Under the pieces are notes generated by a model, which was not told the DNA's origin, made no database searches, and saw only the letters and a list, made by a program, of their open reading frames with translations. The position numbers and the translations under genes were made by a program. From NCBI GenBank assembly GCA_963971575.1, contig OZ020611.1, positions 52,647,466 through 52,711,465 on the forward strand: a stretch of DNA of 64,000 bases, in the 5' to 3' direction. Source of the DNA: Liopterus haemorrhoidalis (Eukaryota; Arthropoda; Insecta; Coleoptera; Dytiscidae). Shown here piece by piece: positions 10,805 to 20,220 of this stretch (its first letter is position 1; each line of letters starts with the position of its first letter).

Positions 10805-10956
10805 TATCATAATAAAATTGAATACAAATCATTTTTCTTGTAAAAGTTATTAATCAGCTTCAATAAATTGATACATTGACCATTACTAATTATATTTTTT
10901 AAGTTATAGTTTCATATATATAGTCAGAATTTCAGAATGGTATCATAGTTATCATA
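10805..10956 (+). promoter_or_regulatory. promoter-like region of the small spliced gene
   Basis: Conserved (with changes) at 5365-5520. It contains TATATATAG followed by TCAGAATTTCAG, a TATA/initiator-like pair, about 20-35 bases before the ATG at 10957. Duplication of just this block suggests it is a functional unit of the element. Confidence 0.45.
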
Positions 10957-11358
10957 ATGGCTAGACTAGCAACTACAATAATAATTACGACGAAAGATGA
11001 GGTGAAGCTTCCGCTGAAGATGTTGGCTGCAGTAGCCAAACATTTGTTCAGGTGAGTTATTTTATTTATTTATTTATTTATTTATTTTTCATAATTTTTA
11101 TATATATATTTATATATTTTAAGGTTTGGTGTGAAGAAGATGGCGGTCCGAGAGGATCGAGTGGTGGTGAGTCTAACATACTCGCCGAAAAGCAGCACTT
11201 TGGCGGCAAAGTTCGGCAACCTCCCGGTCCACTATTTTAGGACCACGCTCGACACCGAGGAGGAGTTTGCTTTGTTAGAGAAAGCTTATCGGAGATTCAA
11301 CTTCGAGTTGAGGGATGAGATTCACGTCCACTCTTACTACCCTCAACATCGTTGGTGA
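10957..11358 (+). CDS. small spliced Polinton gene of unknown function
   Basis: Two exons read as one 109-residue protein: 10957-11051 (MARLATTIIITTKDEV...AKHLF) and 11124-11358. A GT-AG intron of 72 nt (11052-11123) has donor CAG|GTGAGT and a TTTATTTATT repeat run inside. The splice leaves phase intact (AG|G). The product is mixed charge, without clear membrane span or known motif (KFGNLPVHYF, EEEFALLEKAYRRF). It is transcribed opposite to the flanking polymerase and capsid genes. Its stop overlaps the next start as TGATG. A decayed copy of its 5' end lies at 5340-5900. The intron is inferred from consensus and phase; no homologue is recognised. Confidence 0.6.
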
Positions 11359-11474
11359 TGGCGTCAACATCAACGGCGGCGCCAGCAGCACCGGTAGAAA
11401 GAATCTCCGATTCGGACGAGGAGGAAACAGACCCACCACCACTGAAGCGTGTGAAACGTTTTTTGGAATTTTGA
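11358..11474 (+). CDS. 38-residue acidic/basic peptide overlapping the spliced gene
   Basis: Starts in the TGATG overlap with the preceding gene. The N-terminus is rich in A, S, T and P, then SDSDEEETDPPPLKRVKRFL: an acidic patch followed by a basic KRVKR that could act as a nuclear signal. Overlapping stop/start suggests coupled translation, or that the two are one gene with alternative frames. No family recognised. Confidence 0.4.
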   Translation: MASTSTAAPAAPVERISDSDEEETDPPPLKRVKRFLEF

Positions 11475-11607
11475 TAAATAAATAAAAATCATATATAATA
11501 ATATTAAAATTACATGTTTTATTATTTTGAAATACATTTTCCAATACATTTTCCCATATATATACCAACTATGTTTTCAGCAATGATATAGTTAAAAGAT
11601 TATTTTA

Positions 11608-12135
11608 TTATTTTTTAAAATACTTGCTCCAATTATATAAATAAACAACATTTGCTTTAGCGCAATTTAAATCATTGCTGAAAACATGTGTTCTACAGTG
11701 GTGAGATTTTAATACGTTTTTCAATGTGTTAAATGATATACATCCTTCATCTTCGAAATCATGTATTTCGTTATCGATAAACCGAGCCAACCATCTTTTC
11801 TTGTTCTGACCCTTTACGAAGACAGGAGCATCGACATCGATATTCCCTCGGATGAATGAAGACAGCTCCTCCGAAAGAAGAACGTCTTCGGAGTCGTTGT
11901 TATCGATCCAAGACATGCCGTGAACTTTATCACATAGAAAATTTAAATTTCTGACGGTCACGTTGTTAAAATTTTTCATCATGGTTAGCGGGGTCCTAAC
12001 GAATCTGTGATGAAGGTGGTCATTTGTAGTGTTCAGGATAGCGATTTCTTTACAGATGAAATCATCACAATGACTGAAGTTGAACCCCTGCACGTCAATC
12101 ACATACATTTTCATAGTTTTTTTAATTGCAAACAA
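11608..12135 (-). CDS. conserved-looking Polinton protein of unknown function
   Basis: 175 codons, intact. It opens MFAIKKTMKMYVIDVQGFNF, so the native start may be the second or third Met. The MYVIDVQGF...CKEIAIL pattern, an aspartate on a beta-strand followed by a second strand, recalls the first motif of RNase H-fold exonucleases, but I cannot find the other acidic residues with certainty. It sits immediately downstream of the major capsid gene on the same strand (34 bases apart), so probably belongs to the late set. Function not assigned. Confidence 0.6.
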   Translation of the reverse strand: MFAIKKTMKMYVIDVQGFNFSHCDDFICKEIAILNTTNDHLHHRFVRTPLTMMKNFNNVTVRNLNFLCDKVHGMSWIDNNDSEDVLLSEELSSFIRGNIDVDAPVFVKGQNKKRWLARFIDNEIHDFEDEGCISFNTLKNVLKSHHCRTHVFSNDLNCAKANVVYLYNWSKYFKK

Positions 12136-12169
12136 GTTAACTCTTCGAATTTATGAAGTGTACTGACTG

Positions 12170-13366
12170 TTAGATTACATTTACAGTACTTCTAAGAGGG
12201 TTATATGTCGCAAAACGATCATGTAAGATAAGACAGAACGCGCTTGTATTGGCTGCCACATTTTTGCTAAATTCAAATTCCAACCTGATGTCTACACTTC
12301 CGGTTTTGAGCGTTTCGTTTTGGTGACTGCAGTCGATAACAGTCGCCGCTGCCTTCTCTATAAACCGTTTGAGGTTCAGACATGGTTCACTCGATTCTTT
12401 CTGGTAGTAAGATTTTTGGAAACGAACGTACATATCGTACAGACTCGCCCACTGTCTTTTATCGAAATTTAAATTATCGTAGGGATAGACGCTGGAATTC
12501 AAATAAAGTTTAATGTTGGTTAAATTACAATGATCGAATGCGCTCATGTTCGCGGTGGCTTTATTTTTTCTATCTGTTTGAAACGCGACTATGACCCAAC
12601 GTGGTTTCTCTAGCTGGTTAGAAGTTTTGATGTTCCAAGTGTGTTGCGTAGTTTGCTTTAAAGATGGATACTCATGTATTTCCCAACCTCTGTGGGGCAT
12701 ATCCAAGTCTGCACCTTTATCGATGAAGTTCATCAGCTGGAGTTTCGTCTTGTCGGACACTTGAACGTGAGGCATTTGTAATTCGATTTTTGGTTTTTCA
12801 GTCACCTTTGTAGTCAGCACGAAATTTAAATCTGATGAACTTCTGAGTAAAACGAGTTCTTGTCGGGTGTTGATGATTATCTTTTTGAAATCTTCAAAGT
12901 ATCCCATGACCATGCACAGCGGAATACAGACGTTGAAATTGCCATGTACATCTACCACGTTAGGTTTTTCGAGATGGTTCCAACCGGCGTTTTCATAATA
13001 AACAGCGTTTTTAGGGCTGAAAGATAGATAGCCCTTAAATGTACAAGTAACACCTGGATTTCTCACACGATCTATGACGATTCCTCCCATTTCATAGCGG
13101 ATCTCTTCGAATAGATGCAACAAACCGTTATTGATAAATTCCAGACTGGAGCTAGCGGCATCCTTATCATCAAGCAATTTTCCTGTTATGTTAATGGAGC
13201 TGTTACATGGTAAAGTGTAACTATCTTGTGTCTGGATAGGAATGCGAATCTCATCCGAGTTATTGAAACTGGTATTATTGTATGGACGGTGATTGTATTC
13301 AGATATATTAGTAATGTGGTTATCTTCAACGATGTGTTCACCGATATTCAATATGTGAAAACTCAT
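12170..13366 (-). CDS. Polinton major capsid protein (double jelly-roll type)
   Basis: 398 codons, no interruption. The start is fixed by an in-frame stop a few codons upstream of ATG 13366. The pattern of short beta-strand segments, the position between minor capsid and an unknown gene, and motifs such as MGGIVIDRVRNPG and WIVAF-like strands (RWVIVAFQTDR) fit the hexon-like major capsid proteins of Polintons and adintoviruses. Those proteins form the icosahedral shell in related viruses. The C-terminus (LEFEFSKNV...CLILHDRF) is strand-rich. An open frame in an otherwise decayed copy is notable. The capsid role is known for the family; assignment here rests on similarity of pattern and gene order. 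Confidence 0.8.
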   Translation of the reverse strand: MSFHILNIGEHIVEDNHITNISEYNHRPYNNTSFNNSDEIRIPIQTQDSYTLPCNSSINITGKLLDDKDAASSSLEFINNGLLHLFEEIRYEMGGIVIDRVRNPGVTCTFKGYLSFSPKNAVYYENAGWNHLEKPNVVDVHGNFNVCIPLCMVMGYFEDFKKIIINTRQELVLLRSSSDLNFVLTTKVTEKPKIELQMPHVQVSDKTKLQLMNFIDKGADLDMPHRGWEIHEYPSLKQTTQHTWNIKTSNQLEKPRWVIVAFQTDRKNKATANMSAFDHCNLTNIKLYLNSSVYPYDNLNFDKRQWASLYDMYVRFQKSYYQKESSEPCLNLKRFIEKAAATVIDCSHQNETLKTGSVDIRLEFEFSKNVAANTSAFCLILHDRFATYNPLRSTVNVI

Positions 13367-13667
13367 TGTTTCTACCGTTATCCTTTGCGTTTAATGAACG
13401 TTACACAATTGCACTTGAAGTATATCCGAAATTTTCTTATGCCCGATTGAACGTTCAATTTTAATCTGAACCAGAACTCTTCGATTATTCTCATTCAGTC
13501 GACCACCTCGAGATTGAGAGAACGTAAAAATTCTTTGTTTCATCTTGTTAACGGTATCAGATCTTTCTTTCGAATGATTTTCTTTCCTGCCTCTTTAGAT
13601 TTTATACTACTGTTGAAGATCACTGAAGCTGACGGCACTAATGAAAAATTGTATCTTAATAACATGA
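13367..13667. other. spacer between capsid genes
   Basis: About 300 bases with no supported gene. An ATTCTCATTCAGTCG stretch near 13487-13501 contains a TCAGT-type initiator on the plus strand but no TATA box at the right distance. Nothing else seen. Confidence 0.4.
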
Positions 13668-14384
13668 TTAAATATATTTTTTTAAATGCAAACCCACTGT
13701 GACCAGTTGATTGTTGAAATTAATCAAATTTCCATCTTGATCTGTTATTTGTACTATAACTTCGGTGATATATCGTGTATTGATTGGTAGATAAATAACA
13801 TTGGGTGGGGTTTCTTCTATTTTATAACCTGGGTTAACTTTTAGGTTGAAAGAATACAATATATGAACGGGTATACCGTTTTTGTAAGAATTTGTAACTA
13901 TGTTACAATTTACACATATCATATGAAATTTGGTGATGTTGACCGTATGCTCTGATGTATGTTTTTTATTCGCTCTCAGTTTGCGCGGTTTGAAACCGAA
14001 AAGTTCACCGATGGAATTGGATTTATTTAAATGAACGTCCAATATCGATTTAATCTCACATTTTAAGATATTCATGTTAACTTTGATAGACATGAACGGT
14101 ACAGCGATGTTTGGATTCTTCTCCGTCGGCCTGTACAGTTCAGCCAGTTTGTGTTGCACATATTTTTCTATGTCTGCAATTTCATAAGTGCCCGTAGGAA
14201 GCGTTATTTCATGGTCTCCGATGTGAAATTTGTTATTAGTCGAATCCACATTCGGAATCATGTTATAACTTGTAAAATTGAGAAAACCGATGGTGTATGT
14301 TTCATCTTCTTTAATTTCGATGGGTCTGGGGAAGGTCGATCTTAACACAGAACCAAACTCACTTATATTAATTAATTGAGACAT
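13668..14384 (-). CDS. Polinton minor capsid (penton-like) protein
   Basis: About 238 residues from ATG 14384 (MSQLINISEFGSVL); an upstream TTG at 14417 is open but not a likely start. The frame is intact. The sequence is strand-rich with FPRPIEIKEDETYTIGF near the start and IYLPINTRYI...VQITDQDG near the end, consistent with the single jelly-roll minor capsid protein that sits at vertices in Polinton-like viruses. It is the second gene of the leftward capsid block, next to the protease. Confidence 0.75.
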   Translation of the reverse strand: MSQLINISEFGSVLRSTFPRPIEIKEDETYTIGFLNFTSYNMIPNVDSTNNKFHIGDHEITLPTGTYEIADIEKYVQHKLAELYRPTEKNPNIAVPFMSIKVNMNILKCEIKSILDVHLNKSNSIGELFGFKPRKLRANKKHTSEHTVNITKFHMICVNCNIVTNSYKNGIPVHILYSFNLKVNPGYKIEETPPNVIYLPINTRYITEVIVQITDQDGNLINFNNQLVTVGLHLKKYI

Positions 14385-14450
14385 GGATATGATTGCAGGA
14401 TCGAGATTCAAACACAAATAAATGAAAAGAACTAATACTTAATTATTTAT

Positions 14451-14777
14451 TTATTTATTACATAAAAATTTTAAACATAAATGGCCGCAAATAAAAGTAT
14501 TATAATTTTGGTATGAACAATAATTATATTTAATTTCGGGGGAACCATTAGATTTGAAAAAATTCAATGCTTCCAGAGGCGGCTGCAAGTTACTAAAACT
14601 ATCGAAATATACCACTATGTTCCTCGATTTGATGTATGCCGTCCAATGGGTCCCGGGTCCTTTCTGATCATCTAAATTTATGATTCCTCGTTCATTACTG
14701 CGTATCTTTTTAGGAATTTTATTTCTCATGAATACTCCTCTAAAATCTGGTATATTTAGAAGTTTTACATATTTCAT
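14451..14777 (-). CDS. adenain-like cysteine protease of the Polinton
   Basis: 108 codons from ATG 14777. Catalytic residues of the adenovirus/Ulp1-type protease family are visible: His in GPGTHWTAY, an acidic residue in VVYFDSF, and Cys in TFICGHLCLKFL. The enzyme matures capsid proteins in related viruses. The frame stays open upstream of this ATG into the overlapping virion-type gene (residues DDKKAILKTLPERPL), so the native N-terminus may be longer or displaced by a frameshift. It ends in LCNK, slightly short for the family. Third gene of the leftward late block. Confidence 0.75.
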   Translation of the reverse strand: MKYVKLLNIPDFRGVFMRNKIPKKIRSNERGIINLDDQKGPGTHWTAYIKSRNIVVYFDSFSNLQPPLEALNFFKSNGSPEIKYNYCSYQNYNTFICGHLCLKFLCNK

Positions 14778-14815
14778 AAGGTCGAAGTTTGTAAGCGGTC
14801 TCTCTGGTAAAGTTT

Positions 14816-15325
14816 TCAGTATAGCCTTTTTGTCATCGACCGATCCTTTCCTAAAAAAATACCAAGTCCTTTTTTGTATTGACGCAGGAAGACCCCCTTG
14901 CCGATCGCTATGGATTCCATAGTGCGGTTGTGACGTTGCGCTTCATGCAGGTCTCTCCTGGCCGCGCTGGCATCGTTAACAGCTTTCGCTATTCCGGTCG
15001 CGCCGCCGCTGAGAGCTCCGAGGGCGCTGAGACCCGCAAATATCGGAATCAGAGGAAGGATGCCACCGGTTTTGGGTATGGCCACTACACGAGGTTTCGA
15101 CGTCGACTTGATCGTCTTTTCAGCACCGATATATTTCATAGCCAGACGTGCAGCATCACGCAGATTATCGGGTTTGGAACGGCGGATAAACCTATCTAAA
15201 GCTTTGATAGCCCTCTGAAACCCTGAACAATTTCTCTTTCGACAACTCGACTTGTTCGTACTTTTCTTCCTGCTTTTCGCTCGACAACTCAACTTATTTT
15301 TACTCTTCTTACTTTTTGCAAGCAT
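14816..15325 (-). CDS. basic virion-type protein with hydrophobic Gly/Ala helix
   Basis: 169 codons, intact. The N-terminal 45 residues are very basic with repeated KSKNK/KSTNKSSC, good for nucleic-acid binding. A central hydrophobic stretch IPIFAGLSALGALSGGATG precedes an amphipathic helix and RHNRTMESIAIGKGVFL. Such a combination of basic region and Gly/Ala membrane-active segment is seen in core or membrane-lytic proteins of adenovirus-like and adintovirus-like particles, so a virion role is inferred. It overlaps the upstream-open protease frame. Confidence 0.6.
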   Translation of the reverse strand: MLAKSKKSKNKLSCRAKSRKKSTNKSSCRKRNCSGFQRAIKALDRFIRRSKPDNLRDAARLAMKYIGAEKTIKSTSKPRVVAIPKTGGILPLIPIFAGLSALGALSGGATGIAKAVNDASAARRDLHEAQRHNRTMESIAIGKGVFLRQYKKGLGIFLGKDRSMTKRLY

Positions 15326-15368
15326 CTTTACATACTAAACAAATTATTACTATGCTTTGATATTTATA

Positions 15369-15758
15369 TTACACACGTTGTATCTTACTAGAGTTATGAG
15401 CATTATCATCATCATTATCGTCTTCAAATTTACGTTTCTTTGTCTCGGTACTGTGATATATCAACGGTTCTTCCTCAGTTAATTCATCAGGCTTAAACTT
15501 TTTAGAGCCACTTGCAGATATAAATAATTCATCATCATCATTTAATTTTCTTTTTCTAATAGTTTTGGATGCTTTTTGTCTATTGTGATATATTAATGGT
15601 TCATCCTCGGTTAATTCATCACCACTTTTATCATTTAATTTTCTTTTTCTGTTAGTTTTAGGTGCTACTTTTTTTCTTTTACAAACTTTTTTTTCTTCGT
15701 TTTCTTCAAATACATTTCCATCAACTTCCATTTTTTCTTCTTTGCTAATATCAGTCAA
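15369..15758 (-). CDS. highly charged repeat protein
   Basis: 129 codons with no known domain. It is made of alternating basic and acidic blocks. DELTEDEPLIYH and DELTEEEPLIYH are two copies of one unit about 43 residues apart. RKRKLND occurs twice (with a third variant KKRKFED), and KRKK-type clusters would serve as nuclear signals. Low sequence complexity suggests disorder. It begins one base before the end of the PLA2-like gene, so the two are tightly packed on the same strand. Confidence 0.55.
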   Translation of the reverse strand: MTDISKEEKMEVDGNVFEENEEKKVCKRKKVAPKTNRKRKLNDKSGDELTEDEPLIYHNRQKASKTIRKRKLNDDDELFISASGSKKFKPDELTEEEPLIYHSTETKKRKFEDDNDDDNAHNSSKIQRV

Positions 15759-16323
15759 TTATTTTCGTTTTCCATTCATTTTATTTTCTTTATCCATGTA
15801 TGTAATTTGTTTTTGTTTTTTATTCTTAACCATCACATCTTTTTTAACTCGCTTTGAAGATGGTGTAACAGGCTTATTTAATATCAGTTTACAACCGTCA
15901 ATTTCATTCAAAGCATTTTTTATGAAGGTTTTCGTTTTTTCTAGATATCTAGTGCATTTCTTAACTTCTCTCTTGGAAATTTTCGATCGATTTCCAAAAC
16001 CCATCCCCAACTTGACTTTAGCTTTCATGACACCTGCAACACCGTAGGCATTTAGACGTTCGCCTAGTGATGCGTCCTTAGATCGAATACGTTTCATAGC
16101 TTCATTGATAAGCGTTCTGTCAGCCTCGTGACGTAGTTTAAGGTTTTTATTTTGTTTATATGCCATATCATGTTTTCGGCAACTGGCATCCAACGGATTT
16201 ATACCCTTGTCTCCGCGTTCTAATCTTTCATCTAATTTCGTACCCGGTCCACAAAATTGATAATTCGGTAGGTAGTTTGTTAATAAGAGTATTTATAGCT
16301 CCTTCACCTGAATATCTTTTCAT
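15759..16323 (-). pseudogene. phospholipase A2-like Polinton protein, one frameshift
   Basis: The open part (15759-16193) starts MDASCRKHDMAYKQN, the PLA2 active-site signature with Cys, catalytic His and Asp. The same frame is open upstream to about 16270 and includes the calcium-loop type CGPGT. The first ATG (16323, MKRYSGEGAINTL) lies in another frame, so a frameshift near 16270 separates start and active site. In parvoviruses and Polintons this domain helps particles leave endosomes. The C-terminal third is basic (KKQKQITYMDKENKMNGKRK). It lies head to head with the ATPase, sharing a ~110-base promoter gap. Confidence 0.7.
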
Positions 16324-16432
16324 TTTGTCGTGCTCTCATCTACAGAGCTGACACGAGACTGAAAATAGATCTCTGAAACAGTTTTATTTATTTATGTATT
16401 TATTCACATTTTAAGTTCTTGAATAAATAACA

Positions 16433-17125
16433 ATGAAGATTGTGAAACAAAAAACTTGTTTGAATATAGAAAACCATGATACAAGAAACGAAACATACAA
16501 AAGACACGGTGTGTTATTTCCCTCTACAATAAGGTGTATCATAGTAGGTCCTTCAAACTGCGGTAAAATTAACGTCATGATTTCGCTCATAGAACATGAA
16601 CACGGGTTGAAATTTGAAAATTTATATGTATACTCAAAATTTCTATACCAACCGAAGTACAAGTATCTGAAAGATTTACTTGAACCTGTAAAAGGAATGG
16701 GATATTATGCATATAACAATAACGAAAACATCATTCCTCCCTCAGATGTTAAACAAAATTCGATTTTTATTTTCGATGATGTTTCATGCGATAATCAGAA
16801 TATTATCAGAAGTTTCTTCTCTATGGGAAGGCATAGGGCTATTGATATGTTTTATCTCAGTCAAACCTATGCTAAAATACCGAAACATTTGATAAGAGAT
16901 AACGCAAACGTACTCATACTGTTCAAGTAAGATGATCTCAACTTAAAACATGTGTACTCGGATCACATTGGCAGCGATATGTCATTTAATAATTTTAAAA
17001 CTATATGTTCTGAGTGTTGGAAAAATCAGTATGGGTTTTTATCAGTTTTCAAAGATGCAAAAATCAATGGAGGCAGATACAGGAAATACTTAGACCACTA
17101 TATTTTCTTAGAATATTTGATATAA
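16433..17125 (+). pseudogene. A32-like genome-packaging ATPase, stop and altered Walker A
   Basis: FtsK/HerA-type packaging ATPase of the element. Walker A reads GPSNCGKI, with Ile where Ser or Thr normally binds magnesium. Walker B is SIFIFDDV. Then come GRHRAIDMFYLSQTY and PKHLIRDNANVLILF. An in-frame TAA at 16928-16930 cuts the protein after LFK. The frame then stays open through DDLNLKHVYSDHIG to the natural end at 17125, so about 65 C-terminal residues are lost. Loss of the Walker A hydroxyl residue alone would be expected to abolish activity. First gene of the rightward block. Confidence 0.85.
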
Positions 17126-17137
17126 ACAACTATTTAA

Positions 17138-17275
17138 AAACAGTTTCCATACTATAACCTGTTTTTACCTGTTTTTACTTCTTATTACCTGTTTTATACC
17201 TGTTTTTTAAACCTATATTTAACCCGTTCCACACCTGTTTTTGTTAGTATTTAATCTGCTTTATACTGAGGTAAA
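17138..17275 (+). repeat. ACCTGTTTTT repeat cluster
   Basis: Six or so imperfect copies of ACCTGTTTTTA in about 100 bases between the ATPase and the coiled-coil gene, followed by TAGTATTTAATCTGC. It could be a promoter or transcription-end element of the Polinton or a simple expansion. Confidence 0.5.
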
Positions 17276-17298
17276 CCTTCTGTACTTACGATACAAAT

Positions 17299-18170
17299 AT
17301 GACGACGATAACTAAAGAGGATAAATTTCTAAAACAAAAACTCGAAGTCAAGCGTAAAATAATTAAACCGAAAATTAGAGCAACTCAAACGTGGTGAAAT
17401 CATAAAGGAAAGTGTTTTTACACCCATAACAAAACATTTAGAAAATATTCAAACTGAACTGAAAAAAAATAAAGAAAACCTTAGAACAAACATCGAAAAT
17501 ATACCTTTAATAAAAGATGAAAACAAAATTGAAATACCTATCAATGAAGATCTGGAAACATATAACGATGAACCGATGCCTTTGGAAGATTTGGATATAA
17601 GTGAAACTAAACGTTCAATTTTAGAACAGGTCAGAGATGATGATATTAATAGTGAATATCTTGAAGAAGTGCCTCTGTTGGAATATTTAGATCAATATGA
17701 TCCGTTGCCGAGAAAATATATATATATGATATGTATAATGATGATTCTGATAAATTCGATGAAACGTATGGAATGAGACTAGATAAAGATACAGAGAAAT
17801 TTTATATTGGTAATTCACAGATAGAAATAGTTATCGTTATCAAGCTAACCAATAAATTCGAGGCAGCAGATCTGACAAATATAGAAACATCATCGCACCC
17901 ATCACACAAGGTGATGGTATATATATGGAAGTGAATGATAAAATCGATTACAGATACTACAGAAATCCGAACGTACTCGTTAACAGATTACGTTTAATAA
18001 TAGCATCAGAACGTGCAAGTCATACTGGACACAGCAATGAAATTAAGGAAATAATCATAGAATTAATACGACTTAAACTCGTTCGCCTCAAACGCAGTAA
18101 AGAGATTAAGCTTAATAAAAACAAATCTTATCGATTAAAACGGCTTAGTCGTGTTCAAAATTACGTGTAA
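17299..18170 (+). pseudogene. Polinton coiled-coil protein, broken
   Basis: Starts at ATG 17299 (MTTITKEDKFLKQKLEVK). A frame change near 17390 leads to a long charged, heptad-like segment (KESVFTPITKHLENIQTELKK...EDLDISETKRSILEQVRDD). Further frame changes near 17730 and 17900 lead to FYIGNSQIEIV and then NPNVLVNRLRLIIASERASHTGHSNEI. Proteins of this kind precede the integrase in several Polintons; their role is unknown. At least three frameshifts make it a pseudogene. It lies 2 bases before the integrase start. Confidence 0.65.
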
Positions 18171-18172
18171 AA

Positions 18173-19117
18173 ATGAAGAAAGTATTAACAACAAATGCCA
18201 AGAGACAAGTTGTTGAAGAAATACACAAACCAGCTAGAATCAACTTTAAAAGACGTACCGTTATAATTAAATCACTTACAGACTTATTTCAAGCTGATTT
18301 AGTTGAAATGGGTAAGTTTTCAAGAGAAAACCGGGGTATAAATACATACTAGTTGTCATCAATTGTTTTTCAAAATTCGTATGGGCGTTTCCGCTAAAAA
18401 GTACAACAGGGCGTGAGGTGTCTGAAGCTATGAGGAAGGTTTTTAAAAAACAATAACCTGATAATCTTCAGACAGACCAAGGTAAAGAATTCTTCAACAA
18501 AGATTTTTCTCAAGAAGTCTCACAGAAGAATACGGAGTTCATCATTATAACACGTTCAGTGAAAAAAAAAGCTTCCATAGTTGAAAGAGTAAATAGAACT
18601 TTAAAAAGTTTAATGTGGAAAGAATTTAATTTCCGTGGACACTACCGATGGATATATCTACTAAAAGATATCGTAAAAAAAATACAATAACACAAAACAC
18701 ACTACGATTAGAATGAAGCCTGTTGAAGTTACAAAAAAAGATGAATCGAAATTGTTGGAAACTGTTTACAGCAAAATTAAACAAGCTTACAAAAACACCA
18801 AATTTAAATTAGGTGATAATGTACGAATATCTAAGCACAGAGGGGTATTTGATAAAAAATACATGCCGAATTGGTCCCCGGAAATATTCGTTGTAAGAAA
18901 AGTACAGATGACCAATCCCACCACATATTTACTACGTGACATGAATGATATAGACATATAAGGGGGTTTCTATCAACAACAGCTTCAAAACGTTAAATTT
19001 TCCGATGTCTATCTCGTGGAAAAAGTACTAAAACGAAATAAGAATAAAGTTTTTGTTAAATGGTTAGGTTTCGACGATAAATATAATAATTGGATAAATA
19101 AAAATAACGTTCTATGA
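18173..19117 (+). pseudogene. Polinton integrase (c-int type) with C-terminal chromodomain, broken
   Basis: Retroviral-type DDE integrase. The core aspartates are in FQADLVEMG and LQTDQGKEFF and the glutamate in SIVERVNRTLK. Breaks seen are a frameshift near 18340, a TAA near 18452, and further stops or frame changes between 18680 and 18965. The last part (19000-19117) is an open chromodomain, DVYLVEKVLKRNKNKVFVKW then NNWINKNNVL, ending at TGA 19115-19117. The chromodomain would guide insertion to marked chromatin. Inactive as it stands. Confidence 0.85.
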
Positions 19118-19365
19118 TTTTTTAGAATAACATTATATAAAATTATGTTTTAACTTTTATTTCATGAAAATATCTTGTAAATAAACTTATTTCAATAAAA
19201 TTCTATGAATAAATGTATACATTCTTTTATTCCTTTTAAAAATGTAAGTCAGATAATCCGAGATAAATCTTAAAATAGAATTTATCGGGACGATGTGACC
19301 TCAAGCAGATAACGCTCGTCGGTCTGCCAGCTTCTTATCAACTCTTATTTTCAACGTTCCGTTAT

Positions 19366-19440
19366 CTGTTAGCATGGTTCAACGGTCAGAAACGACAGCT
19401 AGAAATCAAAAGAGCCCGGGTTCGATTCCCGCCGCATCCC
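19366..19440 (+). other. tRNA-like segment with pol III boxes in the right TIR
   Basis: Same segment as in the left repeat, in mirror orientation, with the same box B GGTTCGATTCC and slightly altered box A (TGGTTCAACGG). Presence at the same place in both arms means it was in the Polinton before this insertion and has been copied between arms. Confidence 0.65.
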
Positions 19441-20220
19441 TCGACATTTTTTCCGCAGAAAATAATCGCACCCTGCAGGGTGAGGTATCTCGAGGGTTAG
19501 GTAAAGACGAAAACAAAATGTTAGGATTTTTTTTCCTGTTTTGCGCCTAAAATTTAGGCTAGCCTGCTACACATCTTCCTAGGCCCAACACGTCTCCTTG
19601 AAGAAGATCTTCAGGTGGCTGTGGTGATGTCATCTCTCAACGGCGTCTTCAGCTACAGCGATGACCTTGAAAGAACAGTGCTGCACGCCTGTCTGCAAAT
19701 TCAATTAGCCAAGTTGAGTTTCGTCTATCTCTTTCTTCAGCGTGACCTTGTTGCGGGACGGACTCAGCCAGGGGGTCGAACCCTGGGTGAGAAGCCACTA
19801 CTACCGGCCGCGGCTAGCGTTGCGGCGAGTCTGAACTATGCACGTCCGTTCTAGATGCCCTGAAAGATAAAACTTGATTCCCCAGGGTTTGAAAAATAAT
19901 AGTCGGACAGTTTAGGATTATGGTTTTTATTAACAGGATATAAATATATATAGAAATGATAACAATAGTGATGCTGGATAAATATATAAGTAACAAAACA
20001 GAGAATAATAATAATATATGACAATAAAGGGGAAAGGAAGCGAGAGAAGGAAAAAGACGGGTCAATATGTTAGTCGGCGTTCGTCGCTCGACACTATGCT
20101 TATGGTAGCGATGAAGAGCCGAATAGCTTGAATAGGCGGCGCCGTAATCTTCTGTTCTTCCAAATGATTCCTGATGTGTTCGTGGTATGAAGTTGCTTCG
20201 AAGAGCGGCCTGACTTCAGA

